The notes under the pieces: model-generated
The model's input: only the letters and a program-made list of their open reading frames with translations
Databases searched by the model: none
What the model was told of the DNA's origin: nothing
Position numbers and translations under genes: made by a program
Source: Streptomyces sp. TP-A0874
GTDB taxonomy: Bacteria > Actinomycetota > Actinomycetes > Streptomycetales > Streptomycetaceae
Direction of reading: 5' to 3'
Length of the DNA stretch: 64,000 nt
Assembly: GCF_001748085.1 (NCBI RefSeq)
Contig: NZ_BBZK01000006.1
Coordinates: forward strand, 129,657 to 193,656
Shown: one piece after another, positions 18,201-26,268 of the stretch
Position numbering within the stretch: the first letter of the stretch is position 1
How the letters are laid out: each line of letters begins with the position of its first letter

Positions 18201-19320
18201 CCGGGATCCAGGCCTCAGGCTGCTGCGGGGCCGGTACCGCCCCGGTGTCCGGCGGCAGTTGGCCGACGTTCTGTGCCGGCAGCATGACCGGATCGGGGGC
18301 CGGCTCTTCGACGAAGGGCGCGGCCTGCTGCTGTGACGCCGGCTCCGCTGCCCCGGGCGCTACGTAGGGGGGGATCTCCCCGAGCTGCGGACCGGGCAGC
18401 ATGGCAGCCGGATCGTGGCCGTACGCCGTGGCTCCCGCCACCGGATCCGGCCCGGTGACCGCCCCGGAACCGGTGGGTGGTTGCGGTTCGACGGACGACG
18501 GCTGCGCCCCTGCGTCCGGCTCCGGGCCGGACGGCTCGGGTTGTTCGACCGGCCCCGTGTCACCTGCCGGCTCCCCGGGTGACACGTCGAGGTACTCGAG
18601 TCCGCCGGTGGGCGGCCCCAGGTGCCGGGCCGGGGAGCCCGCCGGGCCGCGATCGGCCAAGGAGCGCACCACCCCACCGGAGGAGGCGTCCGGGACCGGC
18701 GGCCCCAGGTGCAGCGGCCGGCGTACGGGGGTCGGCCGCGCGGCGGACCGCTCCTTCGGCCGATTGTGCTGAGCCGGTGTCGGCTGCTGGCCGGATGGGA
18801 ACCGCCCCGTCTCCGGCTGGGCCTCCGCGGGGGCGGCGGACTGCCCGGTACCGCCGGACTGCCCGGGGCCGTCCGGGGCCACCGGCGCCTCCTGCGGCCC
18901 CGGGTCCGGTGCGAGTTCCAGCCCCTGTGGCGCGTTCTGCTGGTAGGCCGCCAGCTGCTCGTAGCCGGGCTGGCCGTACCCGGGCCGCGGTGCCGGTTCG
19001 TAGCCCGGGTGCACGGTGTGGGGCTGCTGCCCCTCGGGGGCCAGGCTCTCCTGGTAGTCCGGTACCCCGCCCACCAGTTGCCCCGACTCTCCCCAGGGCT
19101 GCTGGGGATCGGGGAACAGCAGGTCGTCCTGCCCCGGCCACGGCTCCACCGGCTCGGCGACGGGGTACCCACCGGATTCCGGAAAGCCTCCCGGAATCCC
19201 CGGCTGCTCCGACTGGCCGGCGCCCGCGGGAGCGGAGGGCGCCGCGTACTGCGGCGCCTCCGGCTGTCCGCCCGCGTTCTCCGGCAGTCCCTCGCCCGGG
19301 ATCTGGCCGGTGTCAGTCAT
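15244..19320 (-). CDS. cobT: Fused BluB-CobT with long low-complexity N-terminus
   Basis: Protein of 1,358 residues in three parts. Residues 1 to about 785 are low-complexity, rich in Pro, Ala, Glu, Gly and Gln, with no recognisable fold or signal peptide. About 785-1000 is a BluB flavin nitroreductase-fold domain (RRDISSGFRSDPVPHDVLLRV, AAHTAPSVGHSQPWDFVV), which makes 5,6-dimethylbenzimidazole from FMNH2. About 1010-1358 is CobT (MTKPAGSLGMLE, VFAGDHGVHAQGVTAWP, GEMGIANTTASAAL), which activates that base with nicotinate mononucleotide. The fusion joins consecutive steps of the lower-ligand pathway. ATG 19320 follows GAGGGG. Upstream lies cobL, 279 bp away; I recognised no cobalamin riboswitch. 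Confidence 0.93.
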   Translation of the reverse strand: MTDTGQIPGEGLPENAGGQPEAPQYAAPSAPAGAGQSEQPGIPGGFPESGGYPVAEPVEPWPGQDDLLFPDPQQPWGESGQLVGGVPDYQESLAPEGQQPHTVHPGYEPAPRPGYGQPGYEQLAAYQQNAPQGLELAPDPGPQEAPVAPDGPGQSGGTGQSAAPAEAQPETGRFPSGQQPTPAQHNRPKERSAARPTPVRRPLHLGPPVPDASSGGVVRSLADRGPAGSPARHLGPPTGGLEYLDVSPGEPAGDTGPVEQPEPSGPEPDAGAQPSSVEPQPPTGSGAVTGPDPVAGATAYGHDPAAMLPGPQLGEIPPYVAPGAAEPASQQQAAPFVEEPAPDPVMLPAQNVGQLPPDTGAVPAPQQPEAWIPAQHTDGSHWPGGVPVAPDATQGPAVPPSEAPMTADAETATDPEAAVAETAVVQGAVPESGVPDPVAQGPVAAESVVPESVVPGKAAPGPDVPEAAAPGQGAPPPAAEQPSQPLPAEPNSGGQAAPTPEMVVPGAADTTTGTATGSTVEAAPAEVVAEQVAPPTAEEPGAVSDTADPAGPAAAGAPTAADSSPAPEADPAESGVVQQEEPVVATGTAADAGPDDAPTSPSAEAQAAQVEPPAPLARSAEEGEQGAEAGTEEGTAPSGASPQAAPGAAAAPEQSAETAAQPAGTEEASAEPAPAEARAEPAEEEHEAGPAVGEPTPQAGTEPRGAETAAEGTEFAAPAATTGSEVDQEVGEDGPGEVEQAASTPETEQPAAGVEPREASGDQAEQERSEPAASDAPESPEEAATGFAEAERAAVLRVMRERRDISSGFRSDPVPHDVLLRVLEAAHTAPSVGHSQPWDFVVIRSAETRQAVHELVSRQREEYARSLPKGRAKQFKELKVEAVLETPVNIVVTADPTRGGRHTMDRHTQPKTAPYSSALAVENLWLAARAEGLGVGWVSFFDERELVRLLGLPEHLEIVGYLCLGYVDEFPEEPELLQTGWSKRRPLSWVVHEETYGRRALPGEGPHDLLRETLQGIRPLDAKALGEAWERQKRMTKPAGSLGMLEIISAQLSGLSRQCPPPIPEPAAVAVFAGDHGVHAQGVTAWPQEVTAQMVANFLAGGAVCNAFAGQVGAEVCVVDVGVAADLPATPGLMPRKVRPGTDDFTAGPALSRQDVLRAVEVGIETARDLVAAGNKALVSGEMGIANTTASAALVSVYTGQPPAEVTGRGAGVNDETHARKVDVVRRGLELHQPDPADPIGVLAAFGGLEHAALVGLVLGGASLRTPVILDGVTAGAAALVARAMAPEALAACIAGHRSSEPGHVAALTKLGLRPLVDLDLRLGEGTGALLALPVVQSAARAMHEVATFDSAGITGKA

Positions 19321-19599
19321 GCGTGCCCCTCGCCCATCGGTAGTGCTCCTTCGAACCGCTCATCCGCCGCACCCGCCCCCGACGCAGCGACCGCTCCCAC
19401 AGCAAGAACGAGCGTCCGCGCCGGGCGGCACGTCGCAAGTACCCAGCCGACCCGGGGCCGACCCGGAAGCTGTGCATTTCCATCCAATTCAGGAGTCCAT
19501 TCAGGACATTGACGAACGAAACCTCGAAAGGCCTGCGACAGTGCGACGGTCCGCCAGCCTACCCTCCGCGATCTCCCCGGAGGCCACCGACCGCTCTGC

Positions 19600-20829
19600 T
19601 CAGGAGGTGCGCCGGGGCAGGTGACCGCAGAGGAAGAAGGCCACCGAACGCTCCGTCTCCGCCCATCCGGAGTGGTCCGAGGTGTCCAACTCGACGGACT
19701 GGATCAGCGCGCACTCGACGCGGTACCCGGCCTCCGAGAGAACGCGTCCGACCGCCTCCGCCTCGTCACGGGTCGCCGCGTGGCAGACGATGCGCTCCGG
19801 GCGCCGTGCGGCGCAGGCGGCGACCACCGGGGGCCCGCCCCCGCCGACCCGGACGGTGTCCGGCTCCGGCAGGTCTTCGAGTACCTGGGGTGCCCGGCCC
19901 CGGACCACCTGGAGTTGGACGCCGAAGGCGCGGGCGGACGCCGCCGTCCGCTCGCAGGCGACCGGGTCCTGGTCCACGGCGATGACGGCCGCGCCGAAGC
20001 GGGCGGCCTCCACCGACACGGCACCACCGCCGGACCCGATGTCCCAGAGCAGGTCGCCCACCCGGGGCCCCAGCCGGGCGAGTTGAGCAGCCCGCAACTG
20101 GCCGCCCTCACCCTCGCCCAGCCGTGCGCCGTACTGATGGGCCGGGAGCGCCCAGCCTCGGGGTTCCTGCGGCAGATCGGGGTCGGGTCCCGAGATCCAG
20201 GGGCTGCCCTGCACGACGGGGGTGCGGAGCCCACCGATGGAGATGACGACGTTGGGGTGGCGCCATTCGTGGTCGGCGACCTTGTCGGAGGTGAGGACGG
20301 AGACGCGCTCGCGTTCGCTGCCCAGTTCCTCGCAGATGACGAAGGTGCGGTGCACCGGGCCGAGGAGCAGGGCCAGTTCGGCCGGTCCGGCGCCGGGCGA
20401 GGTGAGGACGGCGACTTTGGTGTGGGCTCGGCAGACGTTGACCGCGCGCCGCAGGTCCCTGCTGTGGGCGACCACGACGCGCGCGTCGTCCCAGGGCATG
20501 CCGACCCGTGCGAAGGCGGCCGCGACCGAGGAGACGGCGGGGACCACCTCCACCTCGAGCCCGTGCTGCGGGGCCCGCAGCGTCCGCACCACGCCGAAGA
20601 ATCCCGGGTCGCCGTCCGCGAGCACCACGGCCGTACCCCGGTGCCCGGCGATCCGGCGGGCGGCCAGGGCGACGCTGCCCAACTGGATCCGCTCGGCTCC
20701 CCGGGGGATCTCGGGCAGCGCCAGGTGGTGCCGCGCTCCGGCCACCAGGGTGGCGGCGCCCAGCGCTGATCGGGCCGCGGTGGAGAGTGGCGAACCGTCC
20801 CATCCGATCACCGTGACCCGGTCGGCCAT
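19600..20829 (-). CDS. cobL: Precorrin-6Y C5,15-methyltransferase (CbiE-CbiT fusion)
   Basis: Protein of 409 residues for aerobic corrin-ring synthesis: it methylates C5 and C15 of precorrin-6Y and removes the C12 acetate as CO2. The N-terminal CbiE-type SAM methyltransferase (VTVIGWDGSPLSTAARSALG, VVLADGDPGFFGVVRTL) runs to about residue 210. The CbiT domain (LARLGPRVGDLLWDIGSGGGAVSVEAAR) follows. The start of the CbiT domain is preceded by PRGWALPAHQYGAR, the usual linker. ATG 20829 has AGGAG about 11 bases upstream. The minus-strand order is cobL, bluB-cobT, cobA. Confidence 0.95.
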   Translation of the reverse strand: MADRVTVIGWDGSPLSTAARSALGAATLVAGARHHLALPEIPRGAERIQLGSVALAARRIAGHRGTAVVLADGDPGFFGVVRTLRAPQHGLEVEVVPAVSSVAAAFARVGMPWDDARVVVAHSRDLRRAVNVCRAHTKVAVLTSPGAGPAELALLLGPVHRTFVICEELGSERERVSVLTSDKVADHEWRHPNVVISIGGLRTPVVQGSPWISGPDPDLPQEPRGWALPAHQYGARLGEGEGGQLRAAQLARLGPRVGDLLWDIGSGGGAVSVEAARFGAAVIAVDQDPVACERTAASARAFGVQLQVVRGRAPQVLEDLPEPDTVRVGGGGPPVVAACAARRPERIVCHAATRDEAEAVGRVLSEAGYRVECALIQSVELDTSDHSGWAETERSVAFFLCGHLPRRTS

Positions 20830-20932
20830 CGTCGTCAGTCTCCTGGGCTTCGCGGACTTCCGCCCGCGGGTGCGCGGACACCGGTGAGATTACTCTGGTC
20901 GGTGCGGCTCCGGTGCAGGTGGGGCGGGACCC

Positions 20933-21571
20933 TCACCGGGGATCCGGGAAGTGGGCGAACCCGCCGGCTCCCGCCGCGGGTTCGGCGAGGTCCTCGAGGT
21001 CCTCGGGGAGCAGGCCCCAGACGATGAGATCGGTGCGGATCTCCGTCCAGCCGCCGTCCTCGGTCTGGGTCCGGGCTATCCAGGCGTTGCGGAGGACCCC
21101 CTCGCTGATGCAGCCGACCTTCTGGGCGACCTGCTGGGAGGCGGTGTTGTCCGCCGCGGTCCGCAGCTCGACGCGCTCGAACCCCTGGTCGCGGAAGAGC
21201 CACTGGGCGACCGCCTGCACCGCCTCCGAGGCGTACCCCTCCCCGCGGGCCCAGCGGGCGGTGACGTAGCCGATTTCGGTGGATCGGCACCGCCAGTCGG
21301 TGTTGTGCAGGTGCACGCTGCCGACCAGCCGCTGGGTGAGGAACTCGACGACGGCGAGCACGATGCCGCGCCCCTCGGTGCGCTCCGCCGGGGCGAGCCG
21401 AGTGGCCCACTCGTGGGCGTGCCGGGGGGTGTACGGATGAGGCAGCGCGGTCCATGCGGTGACGAGTTCGTCGTCCATCATCTCCACGAGGGTGGGCACG
21501 TCCGCTTCCTCGAACGGGCGCAGCACCAGCCGCTCCGTACTGATGGAGACGTCCGGGAAGGTGGGTCTCAT
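20933..21571 (-). CDS. RimJ/RimL-type GNAT acetyltransferase
   Basis: N-acetyltransferase of 212 residues (Acetyltransf_3 type). It opens STERLVLRPFEEADVPTLVE and has the acetyl-CoA loop RWARGEGYASEAVQAVAQWLF followed by VELRTAADNTASQQVAQKVG. Targets of this subfamily include protein N-termini and amino-sugar or peptide amines; the substrate here is unknown. It ends about 100 bp before cobL on the same strand, with the metNIQ terminator behind it. Confidence 0.88.
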   Translation of the reverse strand: MRPTFPDVSISTERLVLRPFEEADVPTLVEMMDDELVTAWTALPHPYTPRHAHEWATRLAPAERTEGRGIVLAVVEFLTQRLVGSVHLHNTDWRCRSTEIGYVTARWARGEGYASEAVQAVAQWLFRDQGFERVELRTAADNTASQQVAQKVGCISEGVLRNAWIARTQTEDGGWTEIRTDLIVWGLLPEDLEDLAEPAAGAGGFAHFPDPR

Positions 21572-21664
21572 GCGCCTCTCCGTAGCCGTGGACTGGACAG
21601 CCCAGCATGCAGCATGGCGCGGGTCCGGTGCAGCGCCGGGTGGGCTGTGCGCCGCGTACGCGCG

Positions 21665-21707
21665 CCGAGGCCCGGCGTTCCGGTCTTCACCGGAAGCCGG
21701 GCCTCGG
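21665..21707 (-). terminator. Two-tier hairpin ending metNIQ
   Basis: Outer 12-bp stem (21665-21676 with 21696-21707) enclosing an inner TTCCGGT/ACCGGAA stem. It lies about 20 bases past the metQ stop on the minus strand and is placed to terminate the operon. Confidence 0.8.
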
Positions 21708-21728
21708 TCGGTCGCCGCCCTGGGCGGG

Positions 21729-22577
21729 TCAGGAACCGACGGCGCCGAACGCGGGGATGATCGCGCCGTCGAACTCCTTCTCGATGTACTTCCTGACCTC
21801 GTCGGAGTTGAGGAGTTCGGCCAGCTTCCGGACGCGCGAGTCGTCCTCGTTGCCGTCCTTGACGGCGAGGAAGTTGGCGTACGGGTTGCCCTCCGCGCTC
21901 TCCAGTGCCAGAGCCTGCTCGGCCGGGTTGAGACCGGCCTCGATGGCGTAGTTGCCGTTGATCACCGCGGCGTCGACGTCGTCGAGGGAGCGGGGCAGCT
22001 GGGCCGCTTCCAGCTCCTTGAGGTGCAGGCCCTTGGTGTCCTTGACATCGGCCAGGGTGGCCTCGCTGCCCTTGCCTGGCTTCAGTTCGATGAGGCCCTG
22101 CTCGTCGAGGAGTTGGAGCGCGCGCCCGCCGTTGGTGGCGTCGTTCGGCAGGGCGACGGTGGAGCCCTTGCGGAGGTCGCCGCTCTTCTCCAGCTTGCTG
22201 GAGTAGAGCCCCAGCGGTTCCAGCTCGACGTTGACGACGGGCACGATGTCGGTGCCCTTCTTCTTGTTGAAGTCGTCCAGGTAGGGCTTGTGCTGGAAGA
22301 AGTTGGCGTCTACCTCGCCGTTCTGCAGGGCCGTGTTCGGGGTGACGTAGTCGGTGAACTCCTTGACCTCCAGTTTCAGCCCCGCGTCCTGCGCCAGGTT
22401 CTCCTTGACGTAGTTGAGGATGTCGGCGTGCGGGGTGGGGCTGGCCGCGACGGTGAGCGGCGCCTCGGGGTCGGCTCCGCCGGCCTTGTCGGAGTCCGAG
22501 GATCCGCAGGCGGCGAGGGAGAGGGCGAGAGCGGCGGCTGCCGCCGCGGTGATGGTGGTTTTCACTGGGGTGCGCAC
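21729..22577 (-). CDS. metQ: Methionine ABC transporter substrate-binding lipoprotein
   Basis: NlpA/MetQ-family lipoprotein of 282 residues. The signal peptide ends at lipobox LAAC (Cys24), and the mature protein shows SPTPHADILNYVKENLAQDAG and VDANFFQHKPYLDDFNKKKG, typical of D/L-methionine binders. It is anchored outside the membrane and delivers methionine to MetNI. It is the last gene of metN-metI-metQ, 14 bp after metI, and a strong terminator follows. Confidence 0.95.
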   Translation of the reverse strand: MRTPVKTTITAAAAAALALSLAACGSSDSDKAGGADPEAPLTVAASPTPHADILNYVKENLAQDAGLKLEVKEFTDYVTPNTALQNGEVDANFFQHKPYLDDFNKKKGTDIVPVVNVELEPLGLYSSKLEKSGDLRKGSTVALPNDATNGGRALQLLDEQGLIELKPGKGSEATLADVKDTKGLHLKELEAAQLPRSLDDVDAAVINGNYAIEAGLNPAEQALALESAEGNPYANFLAVKDGNEDDSRVRKLAELLNSDEVRKYIEKEFDGAIIPAFGAVGS

Positions 22578-22591
22578 GAAGAGTGCCTTTC

Positions 22592-23407
22592 TTACTGGGT
22601 GGTTCCGCCCGGCGAAGGGTCCGGGCTCGTGGGTGAGAAGGTCTTGGGGGCCGCCGCGGGGAGGTCGGCCGCTTCGGTCTGGGCCGCGCCGCGGGTGCCA
22701 CGGGTCCGGAGCCGCCGGAGCGGAGTGCGGGGCGTGGCGGAGGTGGCCCTGCCGCGCCGCGCGATGGCCCGCGCGGCCAGGTCGCCCAGTACCTGCACGG
22801 CTGTGACCAGCACGATCAGCAGGGCTACGGTGACCAGCATGAAGTCGGTCTCGAAGCGCTGGTAGCCGTAGGTCAGCGCGAGGGAGCCGAGCCCGCCGCC
22901 GCCGATGGCGCCGGCCATCGCGGAGTAGCCGATGAGCGCGATCACGGTGGTGGTGAAGCCCGCCACCAACGAGGGCAGCGACTGCGGCAGCAGCACCTTG
23001 CGGACGATGGTCCAGGTGCCGGCGCCCATGGACTGCGCGGCTTCGACGAGACCGCCGTCCACCTCGCGGACGGCGGTCTCGACCAGCCGGGCGTAGAACG
23101 GGATCGCGCCGACCGCCAGCGGCACGACGGTCGCCTCCGCGCCGATGCTGGTGCCGACCACCCAGCGGGTGAAGGGGATGAGCGCGACCATCAGGACGAT
23201 GAAGGGGAAGGAGCGTCCGATGTTCACCACCACACCGACGATCTTGTTCACCGGCGCGTTCTGCAGCAGTTCACCCCGGTCGGTGAGGACGAGCAGCACG
23301 CCCAGCGGCAACCCGCCGAGCACCGCGATGAGGGAGGACCAGCCGACCATGAAGAGCGTGTCCCAACAGCCCTCGGCCAGCAGTGGCTGCATCTGAGACC
23401 AGGTCAT
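22592..23407 (-). CDS. metI: Methionine ABC transporter permease
   Basis: Inner-membrane permease of 271 residues with about five helices. It carries the MetI-specific INIGRSFPFIVLM-like segment (VVNIGRSFPFIVLMVALIPF) and the EAA loop VEAAQSMGAGTWTIVRKVLLPQSLPSLVAG. The C-terminal 50 residues are an unusual Arg/Pro/Ser-rich cytoplasmic extension. Its ATG overlaps the metN stop by four bases (ATGA). Confidence 0.94.
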   Translation of the reverse strand: MTWSQMQPLLAEGCWDTLFMVGWSSLIAVLGGLPLGVLLVLTDRGELLQNAPVNKIVGVVVNIGRSFPFIVLMVALIPFTRWVVGTSIGAEATVVPLAVGAIPFYARLVETAVREVDGGLVEAAQSMGAGTWTIVRKVLLPQSLPSLVAGFTTTVIALIGYSAMAGAIGGGGLGSLALTYGYQRFETDFMLVTVALLIVLVTAVQVLGDLAARAIARRGRATSATPRTPLRRLRTRGTRGAAQTEAADLPAAAPKTFSPTSPDPSPGGTTQ

Positions 23408-24483
23408 CGACGATCACCTTCCTTGGCGAGGCCCGTGCTGTGGACGAGGCCGCTGCCCGCGGCCTGCTCCACGGCGGCTGCCGGGCCGGCCACGTCCACC
23501 TGGAGTCCCTGTTCGCGTAGAAAGCCGATCGGCACCACGTTCTCCTCGAAGGCGCCGGGGAGTTCGATCCGCATCCGGCCGACCTGCCGGCCGCCCACGG
23601 TGTCCATCGCCGCCCCGAGGATCGAGATGTCGATGTTGTAGGTGCGGGAGAGCTGCGAGATGACCGGCCGGGTGGCCGCGTCCCCGTGGAAGGTGACGTC
23701 CACGACGGTGCGATCCGCCCCGGAGGCCTCCCCTCCGACCGGGAAGAGTTCGCGGGCCAGCTCGGAACCGGGCGTGGCCAGAAGGTCGGCGACCCTGCCG
23801 GACTCCACGATCCGGCCGCCCTTCATGAGCGCCGCGGAGTCGCAGACGGCCTTGACCACGTCCATCTCGTGGGTGATGAGTAGCACGGTCAGGCCCAGTT
23901 CCCGGTTGAGGTCGCGCAGTAGCTGCAGCACCGAGCGGGTGGTCTCCGGGTCGAGGGCGGAGGTCGCCTCGTCGGAGAGCAGCACCTTGGGGTCGCCGGC
24001 GAGGGCGCGGGCGATGCCGACCCGCTGCTTCTGACCGCCGGAGAGCTGGGCGGGGTAGGCCCTGGCCTGGGCGGCGAGGCCCACCAGGTCGAGCAGTTCC
24101 AGGGCCTTGCGGGAGCGTTCCCGACCGGAGAGGCCGAGGATCTCCAGGGGGAGTTCGACGTTGCGTTGGACGGTACGCGAGGACAGCAGGTTGAAGTGCT
24201 GGAAGACCATGCCGATGCGGCTGCGGGCCCGGCGCAGCGGGGCTCCGGCGCGCTGTCCCCGCCCGGCCAGGGCGGTGAGCTCCTGCCCGTCCACGGTCAC
24301 GGTGCCGGAGCTGGGTCGCTCCAGGAGGTTCACGCATCGGATGAGGGTGGATTTGCCGGCGCCGCTACGGCCGACGACGCCGTACACCTCGCCCTCCCGC
24401 ACGTGCAGGTCGACGCTGTCCAGGGCGTGGACCTCGCGACCGCGTGAGCGGTAGACCTTGGTCAAGTCCTTGGTGGTGATCAC
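23404..24483 (-). CDS. metN: Methionine ABC transporter ATP-binding protein with NIL domain
   Basis: ATPase of 359 residues. The nucleotide-binding domain has Walker A GRSGAGKST, the signature LSGGQKQRVGIARAL and Walker B VLLSDEATSALD. A C-terminal NIL regulatory domain (about residues 265-345, VDVTFHGDAATRPVISQLSRT) binds methionine and inhibits transport in MetN homologues. I use GTG 24483 because the reading then begins VITTKDLTKVY like other MetN proteins; its ribosome site is weak. First gene of the operon. Confidence 0.94.
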   Translation of the reverse strand: MITTKDLTKVYRSRGREVHALDSVDLHVREGEVYGVVGRSGAGKSTLIRCVNLLERPSSGTVTVDGQELTALAGRGQRAGAPLRRARSRIGMVFQHFNLLSSRTVQRNVELPLEILGLSGRERSRKALELLDLVGLAAQARAYPAQLSGGQKQRVGIARALAGDPKVLLSDEATSALDPETTRSVLQLLRDLNRELGLTVLLITHEMDVVKAVCDSAALMKGGRIVESGRVADLLATPGSELARELFPVGGEASGADRTVVDVTFHGDAATRPVISQLSRTYNIDISILGAAMDTVGGRQVGRMRIELPGAFEENVVPIGFLREQGLQVDVAGPAAAVEQAAGSGLVHSTGLAKEGDRR

Positions 24484-25267
24484 AGGATGTCCGTCACTCT
24501 CGGGTGCGCGGCGCGGGGCGGCCGGGCACGGCGTTGCTCTTGGACGCGGCAGGTGGGGTCCGGGGGAGTTCCGACGGGCGGTCACGGCCTTCGGCAGGGG
24601 TACCGCTGTGCGGCTTCGCCCCTGGTACGGCGGGTCACAACCCGGCGCCGCGCTGTCTCGCTTCAGGGCGCGAGCACGAACGTGGCCCTCAGCGGTCACA
24701 CATTCGACACATGCGACAGGCCCCGGGGGTCGTCGTCGCCCCGGTCGCAGAGATGGCACTGCTGGTCGCGGTCATGGCTGCAAGTAAAACAGACAGCGGA
24801 ACAAACCGATCAGCTTGTCTCACAGTATGGATAATCTGGCTCGCACTGTGGACATGCCGCACCTCAACCCCATCAAGGGGGCCAATAATCACCTCATTCC
24901 GGGGCAATTCTCCCCACCTTGGGGGTGCAGCCAGGTGACGGGCTCAGCGAGTCCGGGCCCCGTCGGACACCAAGCGGCGAACCCGGGCGGGAGGCAGGCC
25001 CCGAACCGGCCCCGGAATGTGGCCGGAACCACTCTTGGGACGCCGGGCCGTCTCAGAGTGCGGACCGGACCCATCCGGCGGACCGACGGATAGGTCCCCT
25101 CGGGCGTCCTCCAGCGTCCCGTTCGCACGCCCGGGGTTCCTCAGGGGCGGCTGCCGTCCCGCGTGTCCGGCGGATTAGAGTCGTCCCATGCCCACTTCGT
25201 CCGCTCGCCGCCCCGCACCGTGCCGGGCCGCCGTGGGGCCGCGTCCGGTCTCGCCGGAGGGGCTCGC
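24484..25267. other. Divergent 780-bp intergenic region with an AT-richer core
   Basis: No convincing gene lies on either strand. The part from about 24775 to 24910 is clearly less GC-rich than its surroundings and probably holds promoters for metN and for the rightward membrane genes. It includes an inverted repeat CACAGT (24821-24826) / ACTGTG (24845-24850). A minus-strand frame here (24689-24907) has poor GC3 and I do not call it. I compared the metN leader with SAM-I and SAM-IV riboswitch cores from memory and saw no match. Confidence 0.5.
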
Positions 25268-25636
25268 GTGATCGGTTCCCTGACGCTCGCGGCCTCCCTC
25301 GCGGCGCTCGCACTCGCCGCCTGGTGCGGCCTGGCCGTCTACCGCGACCAGCCGACCAAGGACTGGCACTTCATCGGCATGGCCCTGGTGACGCTCCTGG
25401 TCCTGGTCCAGCTGACGATAGGCGTCGTACGTCTGGCCGGCGGCGAGAAGCCCGGCGGTGGCACCGCGATCTTCCTGGCCTACCTCCTCAGTGCCACGGC
25501 CGTGGTGCCGGTGGCCGGCGTCATGTCGCTGGCGGAGCGGACCAAGTGGGGCTCGGCGACGGTGGCGGCCGGGGCGGTCGTGCTGGCCGTGCTGGAAGTC
25601 AGGCTGTTCGACATCTGGGGAGGCTCGGGTGGCTGA
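25268..25636 (+). CDS. Small integral membrane protein, four helices
   Basis: Protein of 122 residues with four predicted membrane segments (LTLAASLAALALAAWCGLAVY, FIGMALVTLLVLVQLTIGVV, TAIFLAYLLSATAVVPVAGVM, ATVAAGAVVLAVLEVRLFDIW). No enzymatic motif is visible. It is conserved next to another membrane gene in streptomycetes as I remember them. GTG 25268 follows GGAGGGG by five bases. Its stop overlaps the start of the next gene by eight bases, so the two products may work together. Confidence 0.8.
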   Translation: MIGSLTLAASLAALALAAWCGLAVYRDQPTKDWHFIGMALVTLLVLVQLTIGVVRLAGGEKPGGGTAIFLAYLLSATAVVPVAGVMSLAERTKWGSATVAAGAVVLAVLEVRLFDIWGGSGG

Positions 25637-26165
25637 GCGGAACACGACGGACGCGGAACTCGGCGGGGCCTCGGTGGCCACGCCCCGGGCCCCCGGCGGC
25701 AGCGCCGTTCCCGAAAGCACCGCCCGGGAGAACACCGCCTCCGGGGACCGCCGACCCGGCGCCCACACCCTGCGCTCCGGACCGGGGCGGCTGCTGGTCT
25801 GGTTCTACGGGGTCTTCACGGTGGCAGCGGTCTCCCGCTCCGCCGCCCAGATACTGACCAGGTTCGACGAGGCCCCGCTCGCCTACACCCTCTCCGCGGT
25901 CGCCGGTCTGGTGTACGCGCTCATCACCCTCTCCCTGGTACGGGGCGGCGAGGGCGCCCGCAGGGTGGGCCTGGTCTGCTGCACGGGCGAACTGCTGGGC
26001 GTGCTCGGCGTCGGCGCCTGGACGCTGGCCGAGCCGTCAGCCTTCCCGGACGCCACGGTGTGGTCCGACTTCGGCGTGGGCTACCTCTTCCTGCCCGTGG
26101 CCCTGCCGGTGGCCGGGCTCCTGTGGCTGCGCCGGAAGCAGCCCGCGGGCGAGGGCGGGCGCTGA
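25629..26165 (+). CDS. Integral membrane protein, partner of the preceding gene
   Basis: Protein of 178 residues. A disordered Thr/Ala/Arg-rich N-terminus of about 50 residues is followed by four membrane segments (LLVWFYGVFTVAAVSRSAAQ, LAYTLSAVAGLVYALITLSLV, VGLVCCTGELLGVLGVGAWTL, FGVGYLFLPVALPVAGLLWL). Function unknown. GTG 25629 has GGAGG upstream inside the end of the previous gene, which indicates translational coupling. Confidence 0.8.
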   Translation: MAERNTTDAELGGASVATPRAPGGSAVPESTARENTASGDRRPGAHTLRSGPGRLLVWFYGVFTVAAVSRSAAQILTRFDEAPLAYTLSAVAGLVYALITLSLVRGGEGARRVGLVCCTGELLGVLGVGAWTLAEPSAFPDATVWSDFGVGYLFLPVALPVAGLLWLRRKQPAGEGGR

Positions 26166-26268
26166 CCCAACCCGGCCGTCGCCCCCGCCGCCCCCTCCTC
26201 AGGCGCCATCGGCCGGCCGGCGGCCTGTGGCGCAGTCCGCCGGCCGGTCCCGGAGCGCCGCACCGGCC

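Noticed and set aside
19321..19599. Cobalamin riboswitch before bluB-cobT
   Set aside because: No B12-box-like GCCACTG core or matching structure was recognised on the minus strand.
24484..24780. SAM riboswitch in the metN leader
   Set aside because: I looked for SAM-I and SAM-IV core sequences on the minus strand and found none. A covariance search would settle it.
24689..24907. 72-codon minus-strand frame beginning PRNEVIIGPLDGVEV
   Set aside because: TTG start, AT-rich third positions unlike every other gene here, no family. More likely an AT-rich promoter region.
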